In this document: piece after piece, positions 59,613-64,000 of the stretch
Layout: every line of letters begins with the position of its first letter
Numbering within the stretch: position 1 is the stretch's first letter
Assembly: GCA_963822145.1 (NCBI GenBank)
Contig: CAWGGG010000004.1
Coordinates: 930,001-994,000 of the forward strand
Direction: 5' to 3'
DNA length: 64,000 nucleotides
Origin: UBA5072 sp963822145
GTDB lineage: Bacteria; Bacteroidota; Bacteroidia; Bacteroidales; UBA10428
Translations under genes and position numbers: made by a program
Notes under the pieces: model-generated
What the model was told of the DNA's origin: nothing
The model's database searches: none
The model's input: only the letters and a program-made list of their open reading frames with translations

Positions 59613-59988
59613 CAGTAGACCTGTAAGCCGGATTCTGTTTCCGGATTCCTTTCGGAACCAGGATTTCCATCATTTGTCTTGTCGATCTACCCCCCGGCAT
59701 CGGGCGGGCCGCCCTCAAGCACCGGTATACGTGATCTTTCAACCCGCAAGACGAACAGCTTGCGATGTCGCCACCGCAACTGGTAGGCTTTTACCCTGCC
59801 TTCTCACCCTTGCCCGCCATAGCCTTGGCGAAGGCGGGCCTTCACCAGACTTATGCCGGGCGGTTCTTTTCTTCTCCGTTACTATGCCCTCACGAACATC
59901 TTCCCTTTCGGAAGTGCGGCGCCCTGTGTTGTCCGGACTTTCCTCCCCCCTTCTGCATACAGAAGGTGAGCGATGGAACGGTCTACTG
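59613..59988 (-). ncRNA. rnpB: RNase P RNA (M1-like)
   Basis: The minus strand shows the conserved core: GGAGGAAAGTCCGGACA near the 5' end, GGTGAGAAGGCAGGGTAAA in the middle, and AAACAGAATCCGGCTTACAG near the 3' end. P1 is CAGTAGACC (59988-59980) pairing with GGTCTACTG (59621-59613). Seven T's follow the 3' end (59611-59605), so P1 plus the T tract doubles as terminator. The RNA cleaves tRNA 5' leaders. Its 5' end overlaps the stop codon of the Smr gene by six bases. Confidence 0.95.
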
Positions 59989-61056
59989 CTGTTTCTCAAC
60001 TATCATATGTACCATGGTTGCCCCAAATCCATACTCCTTGAATGAGGCATCCTGAAATGTAAATTTAGGATATTTCTCCTGCAATTCTTTCCTGATCTGC
60101 ATCTTAAGTGTACCCTGCCCCATACCATGTATAATGACAAGCCTGCGAAGCTTTTTACCTATGGTTTCCTCAACTGCTGCATGGAACCTGCTTAATTGCA
60201 GGGCCAGTATTTCAGCAGGCGTATATTGTTTAGGTTCCAGGGATAAAGCCTCTGTATGCAGATCGACCTCCAGGGTATCCGTTGCCGGTTCCTTCTTTTT
60301 CGGCAGGCTATCGGAGCGGGTATCCATACTGACTATCTGTTCCTTTACTGCTTCAGGGATGATGAATTCATCCTGGATTTCTGTCGTCATTCCTGTTATA
60401 ATATTAAAGAGCAGCGCTTTTTCTTCAAAATAGTCATTCTCGCGGTAATAACTTTCCTTGCTGAAATTAACAAGCTTTAAATCCACCAGTTTATCTATTG
60501 CTTCCTTTTTCCTGTATTTACCCTGGTTTATCAACAGCAACTGCACATGAATATCGCTGATTTTACTGATGGCCGTGTGGTCAAAGGTCCTGACAAAACA
60601 TTTTGTTTCTGCCTCGAGCAAACCTGATGAAAGATAATAGTAATGGCCGCCTTCTTTATAACCCAGATGATAATAGGCAAAATAGGCAGAATCATTAATC
60701 AGGTAAAAATCCAGGTTGCTGCTGAACACCGGCCCCGGATTATTGGGTGCAAAGCCAAGCCAGAACTGGACCGGCGCATCGAAGGGAACATTCCTCGGCA
60801 TTTCCGGTTGCTTCTTTTGCTTTTCCTGAACCGGTTTTATCATTTCTGCAACTTTCTGCGGAGCCGGTGTGTTTTCTGAGTTGTCCATGCTGGTTAGGGC
60901 AAAGTTCCTTGAAAATATCAGTTCCTTCTCAGACACTGGAATTTCAAAACCATCATCGGTCAACACATACACAATTCCCCGGTCGTCGATCCTGTTTACC
61001 ACACCTCCACCGGTTTCATTCAGGAAACTTACCGCATCACCGTATTTAAATTTCAT
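59983..61056 (-). CDS. Smr/MutS2-like protein with DUF2027 domain
   Basis: A 357-residue protein. I start at 61056 (MKFKYGDAVSFLNETGG), since the family begins with this short beta domain. A DUF2027 region (residues about 100-230, with ISDIHVQLLLINQG and KSYYRENDYFEE-like segments) is followed by a linker and a C-terminal Smr domain of about 85 residues (EVDLHTEAL, then LRRLVIIHGMGQGTL). The LDxH-type and HGxG motifs of Smr nuclease domains read VDLHTE and IHGMGQG. Its last codons EKQQ and stop overlap the rnpB 5' end by six bases. Divergent from the QueA gene across 56 bases. Confidence 0.88.
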   Translation of the reverse strand: MKFKYGDAVSFLNETGGGVVNRIDDRGIVYVLTDDGFEIPVSEKELIFSRNFALTSMDNSENTPAPQKVAEMIKPVQEKQKKQPEMPRNVPFDAPVQFWLGFAPNNPGPVFSSNLDFYLINDSAYFAYYHLGYKEGGHYYYLSSGLLEAETKCFVRTFDHTAISKISDIHVQLLLINQGKYRKKEAIDKLVDLKLVNFSKESYYRENDYFEEKALLFNIITGMTTEIQDEFIIPEAVKEQIVSMDTRSDSLPKKKEPATDTLEVDLHTEALSLEPKQYTPAEILALQLSRFHAAVEETIGKKLRRLVIIHGMGQGTLKMQIRKELQEKYPKFTFQDASFKEYGFGATMVHMIVEKQQ

Positions 61057-61112
61057 GTTTGCTCCCCCGCATTTTGCGTCTGCAAAAATAGTAATTTTGC
61101 GGGCCAAAACCT

Positions 61113-62339
61113 ATGTTCTTGAAACCATTTGCCGACATTACGCCTGAACAATTTTCCTACGAGCTACCGGAGGAGAAGATTGCGCTTTTCCCTGCTGAAG
61201 TGAGGGATGATTCACGCCTGCTGATCCGTATGCCTGACGGTAAGCTGGAACAGGATCATTTCAGGAATATTGCCAGTTATCTCCCGGCTGATAGTAAGGT
61301 TTTCAGGAATAACTCCAGAGTGATTCCGGCAAGATTGATCTTCACAGGCCAATCGGGATCACGCATCGAATTGTTCATACTCAAACCTGTTGAACCATCA
61401 GATTATGCCCTGTCGCTTTCTTCCTCAGAATCATGCATATGGGAATGTATGGTGGGGAACCAGAAACGGTTTAAGGCAGATACGCTGTTCATGGATATTC
61501 CGGTCCAGGGTAACCGTGTGCATTTGAGCGCAGAAAGGTTGCACCGGAAGGACAATGTGACAAGGATACGATTCTCTTGGGATCATGATGCGGTGAGTTT
61601 CGGAACCATTTTAGCAGCAGCCGGAAGAACACCCCTCCCCCCCTATATCCGGAGAGAGTTAGTTGAACAGGACCGGGAAAGGTACCAGACCATTTATTCC
61701 AGGTTCGACGGATCAGTGGCAGCACCTACGGCAGGTTTACATTTTACCCGTCCGGTACTGGAGCAACTCAGCCTTAAGGGGATCCCGTGCCATGATCTAA
61801 CCTTGCATGTTGGTGCAGGAACGTTCCAGCCTATTAAAACAAGTCACATTCTTGAACACGAAATGCATGCGGAGTTTTTTGCACTGGATGAGGAGCTTTT
61901 ACAGATCCTGGCAAACCTGAAAAAAAAGGGAACCTGCGTAGGTACCACATCGGTCAGGACCCTGGAAAGCGTTTACTGGTTGGGTGTGAAACTGATCCAA
62001 TCGGGCAAGCAAAACCACAACATTTTGGAAATTGATCAGTGGGAGCCCTATCAGCTGCCACAACAATATACACTGCAACAATCTTTTGAAACCCTGGGCG
62101 ATTGGATAGCCAAACAGGACAAAAAATCGTTTCTGGTATCAACCCGGTTGATGATTGTTCCTGGCTATGAATTCAGGGTCACGGATACCCTTATTACGAA
62201 TTTTCACCAGCCACGCAGCACCCTGTTGCTGCTGATAGCTGCGTTTATAGGGGATGACTGGAAAGCAGTATACCAGTACGCCCTGGAAAACAATTTCCGT
62301 TTCCTGAGTTATGGAGACAGTTCCCTGCTTTTCCGGTAA
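61113..62339 (+). CDS. queA: QueA-family S-adenosylmethionine:tRNA ribosyltransferase-isomerase
   Basis: A 408-residue protein of the QueA family, which transfers the ribosyl part of SAM to 7-aminomethyl-7-deazaguanine in tRNA to make epoxyqueuosine. Conserved blocks: SVAAPTAGLHFT, LHVGAGTFQPI, EFFALDEELL and TNFHQPRSTLLLL. It is about 60 residues longer than typical QueA (~345). Extra segments lie around residues 95-145 and 290-330 (QNHNILEIDQWEPYQLPQQY). I recall Bacteroidota carrying both a standard QueA and such a longer relative, so this may be the second, possibly divergent copy. Convergent with the aldolase gene. Confidence 0.78.
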   Translation: MFLKPFADITPEQFSYELPEEKIALFPAEVRDDSRLLIRMPDGKLEQDHFRNIASYLPADSKVFRNNSRVIPARLIFTGQSGSRIELFILKPVEPSDYALSLSSSESCIWECMVGNQKRFKADTLFMDIPVQGNRVHLSAERLHRKDNVTRIRFSWDHDAVSFGTILAAAGRTPLPPYIRRELVEQDRERYQTIYSRFDGSVAAPTAGLHFTRPVLEQLSLKGIPCHDLTLHVGAGTFQPIKTSHILEHEMHAEFFALDEELLQILANLKKKGTCVGTTSVRTLESVYWLGVKLIQSGKQNHNILEIDQWEPYQLPQQYTLQQSFETLGDWIAKQDKKSFLVSTRLMIVPGYEFRVTDTLITNFHQPRSTLLLLIAAFIGDDWKAVYQYALENNFRFLSYGDSSLLFR

Positions 62340-62353
62340 GCACTTCGCGGCAA

Positions 62354-63391
62354 TCAGGAAAGCAGCGACTTCAAGGTGTCCGAAAAGCCCTCAATATCTT
62401 CAGGAGTAGTATCAAAAGAGGTCATCCAGCGCACCTCATGTCTGGATTCATCCCAAATATAGAAGAAATACTTATCCTGCAAAGGCTGGATGACTTCTTC
62501 GGGTATGATTGCAAAAACCGCATTGGCTTCCACTTTTTGCGTGATTTGAATACCCTTCAGTCCTTTGACTTTTTCGAAAAGCAATTTTGCCATGGCATTG
62601 GCATGATTGGCATTGGTCATCCATATACCGCTGTTCAGGTAGGCTTCAAACTGGGCACCTATAAACCGCATCTTAGAAACCAGTTGCATGCCCTGTTTTC
62701 TCATGAACCTGAAATTCTCAGCCAGTTCCGGCCTGAAAAAAACGACTGATTCTCCGAAAAACATGCCGTTCTTGGTGCCGCCAAATGAAAGCACATCAAC
62801 CCCGGCATGCTTTGTGAAGGACTCAAAATCAAGATGAAGTGAAACCGCTGCATTGGCCAGTCGTGCACCATCCATGTGAAGGTACATCCCGTATTTCCTG
62901 GCGAGGTCAGCAAGCGCCCTGATCTCTGTTGGAGTATAAACGGTCCCCATTTCAGTAGGCTGGCTGATGGAAATAACCTTGGGCTGTACATGGTGTTCAA
63001 ACCCGAAGCCATGCAAATGCCGGCTTACGGATTCAGGCGTCAGCTTTCCATCAGCTGATGGAACTGCGATCAGTTTACAGTTGCAGAATTTCTCGGGTGC
63101 ACCACATTCATCTACCTGGATATGTGCAGTTTCGGAACAGACTATCGCATGAAACGGCCTGGTGAGGGAAGCCAGCGATAGTACATTGGCCCCGGTTCCG
63201 GTCAGTACAAAAAATACTTCCGCATTGCTGCCAAAATGCTTTTGAATGGTTTTTATAGCGTTCCGGGTATAATCATCATCCCCATAGGCAACAACATGAC
63301 CCTGGTTTGCTTTTTGTATCGCGTCGAGCAACAGGGGATGTATGCCTGCATTGTTATCACTGGCAAACCCCCGGTATATCCTGGCATTCAT
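62354..63391 (-). CDS. ltaE: Low-specificity L-threonine aldolase-like PLP enzyme
   Basis: A 345-residue fold-type I PLP enzyme. Conserved residues: GDDDYTRNAI, TGTGANVLSL (cofactor phosphate), ETAHIQVDECGAPEK, the Asp of MHMDGARLANA and the Schiff-base Lys in SFGGTKNGM. It probably cleaves L-threonine to glycine and acetaldehyde; related beta-eliminating lyases have the same motifs. Normal length and start. It lies 60 bases after the MsrB gene on the same strand, with no clear terminator. Confidence 0.88.
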   Translation of the reverse strand: MNARIYRGFASDNNAGIHPLLLDAIQKANQGHVVAYGDDDYTRNAIKTIQKHFGSNAEVFFVLTGTGANVLSLASLTRPFHAIVCSETAHIQVDECGAPEKFCNCKLIAVPSADGKLTPESVSRHLHGFGFEHHVQPKVISISQPTEMGTVYTPTEIRALADLARKYGMYLHMDGARLANAAVSLHLDFESFTKHAGVDVLSFGGTKNGMFFGESVVFFRPELAENFRFMRKQGMQLVSKMRFIGAQFEAYLNSGIWMTNANHANAMAKLLFEKVKGLKGIQITQKVEANAVFAIIPEEVIQPLQDKYFFYIWDESRHEVRWMTSFDTTPEDIEGFSDTLKSLLS

Positions 63392-63451
63392 TGCATTCTG
63401 ATTTTAAACCGGCAATGTATGAAAAAAAAGGCAATCCGGAATTAAGGACGG

Positions 63452-63937
63452 CTATTCTTTCTTGCTTTCGGGAACAAAATCAAGGGCCACAGAATTGATG
63501 CAATACCGGACTCCTGTAGGCCGGGGACCGTCATCAAACACATGGCCCAGGTGGGATCCGCAACGCGCACAGCTAACTTCGGTCCGGATCATCCCGTAGC
63601 TGGTATCGCGCACAAAAGTAATACTGGCCTGATCGTGCATATCAAAAAAGCTGGGCCACCCGCTACCTGAATCATACTTGGTGTCCGAATCAAAAAGCCT
63701 GCTTCCGCAAGCTACGCAACGATAATAGCCTTTCTCGTAAAATTTATCGTATTTTCCGCTTCCGGGAATCTCGGTTCCTTTTAGCCGGCAGACATTATAC
63801 TGGGCTGGGGTAAGAACCTGCTTCCACTCTGCATCAGATTTCAAGGTATTTTCGGTTGGCATGGCAGTATTGTTTTGTTGTCCGTTTGATGAACAGGATT
63901 GGAAAATAATAACCAGAAGGAAAATAAGCGGGCGCAT
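63452..63937 (-). CDS. msrB: Lipoprotein methionine-R-sulfoxide reductase MsrB
   Basis: A 161-residue MsrB. The catalytic Cys is in VRYCINSVAL. Four zinc-binding Cys are seen as CVACGS and CARCGS. YDSGSGWPSF and VFDDGPRPTG are the family blocks. It begins with a lipoprotein signal (LIFLLVIIFQSC, lipobox FQSC), so it repairs oxidised methionine outside the cytoplasm, anchored to a membrane. It is a stand-alone MsrB without an MsrA domain. The window's right end lies 63 bases beyond its start. Confidence 0.95.
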   Translation of the reverse strand: MRPLIFLLVIIFQSCSSNGQQNNTAMPTENTLKSDAEWKQVLTPAQYNVCRLKGTEIPGSGKYDKFYEKGYYRCVACGSRLFDSDTKYDSGSGWPSFFDMHDQASITFVRDTSYGMIRTEVSCARCGSHLGHVFDDGPRPTGVRYCINSVALDFVPESKKE

Positions 63938-64000
63938 GATGATTAATTTTTATTCATTAACAATTCAACAGAAAAATAGTTTTAGTATTCAGGGTTTAAT

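Noticed and set aside
59674..60055. Several overlapping frames of 85-125 codons
   Set aside because: They lie on rnpB, whose conserved core and P1 helix are clear; no protein family matches.

Overview
The window looks like chromosomal DNA of a Bacteroidota bacterium, probably in or near Bacteroidales/Marinilabiliales. Several things point there. A gene ends in a type IX secretion C-terminal domain (2675-4618). The order rpmB-rpmG-DUF4295-ftsY-(permease)-rimO is typical of the phylum. DUF4252, DUF4197, DUF3857 and DUF6340-type proteins are present. Several starts are preceded by the phylum-specific promoter shape TTTG-N18-21-TAnnTTTG (csp, clpC, fic), and most start codons lack a Shine-Dalgarno sequence. 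Genes for GyrA, ClpC, RNase P RNA, RelA, KdsA, FtsY and ribosomal proteins mark this as core chromosome. No integrase, transposase, prophage or CRISPR array was seen.

Layout. 1-9.8 kb: end of an OLD-type ATPase, an amino-acid permease, a T9SS-secreted helical-barrel protein, a DUF4197 protein, an acyltransferase/zinc-ribbon membrane protein pair, a cold-shock gene with clear promoter and terminator, PPK2 and an MDR reductase. 9.8-13.7 kb: two tandemly duplicated EF-hand/leucine-rich-repeat lipoproteins and a TPR protein. 13.8-25.1 kb: gyrA, clpC, then a long minus-strand block tRNA-Thr, tRNA-Gly, cinA, rpmB, rpmG, DUF4295, ftsY, permease, rimO. 25.2-34.2 kb: Ste24-like protease, fabG with a coupled lipoprotein, an outer-membrane protein, and a pair of DUF3857/transglutaminase proteins of which one has lost its catalytic residues. 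34.2-44 kb: a RelA-type synthetase with a degenerate hydrolase domain, a frameshifted helical-repeat gene, a HAD phosphatase, a ribosomal bTHX protein with a very long Lys/Glu repeat tail, a MetZ-like enzyme, a Tat-type amidase, acetyl-CoA synthetase and heme O synthase. 44-49.4 kb is the most accessory-looking part: a duplicated module (NTF2-like lipoprotein plus four-helix membrane protein) flanks an aldo-keto reductase and a Fic protein preceded by an operator-like cluster. 49.5-64 kb: tRNA-Lys, a radical SAM protein, an ECF sigma/anti-sigma operon framed by two DUF4252 genes, rarA-kdsA, a TPR histidine kinase, rnpB, a Smr protein, a QueA-family enzyme, threonine aldolase and MsrB.

Functional links. 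Stress handling recurs (ClpC, RelA, PPK2, cold shock protein, RarA, MsrB, ECF sigma). Envelope proteins are numerous. CtaB implies heme-O/A respiration, which together with Acs suggests respiratory growth and acetate use. No single large new system was found. The items most worth a second look are the bTHX repeat tail, the ECF/DUF4252 operon with its own ECF-type promoter, the Fic operator array, the protein/RNA gene junctions at cinA and rnpB, the transglutaminase pseudoenzyme pair, and a set of 7-bp-period intergenic repeats, two of which supply stop codons.
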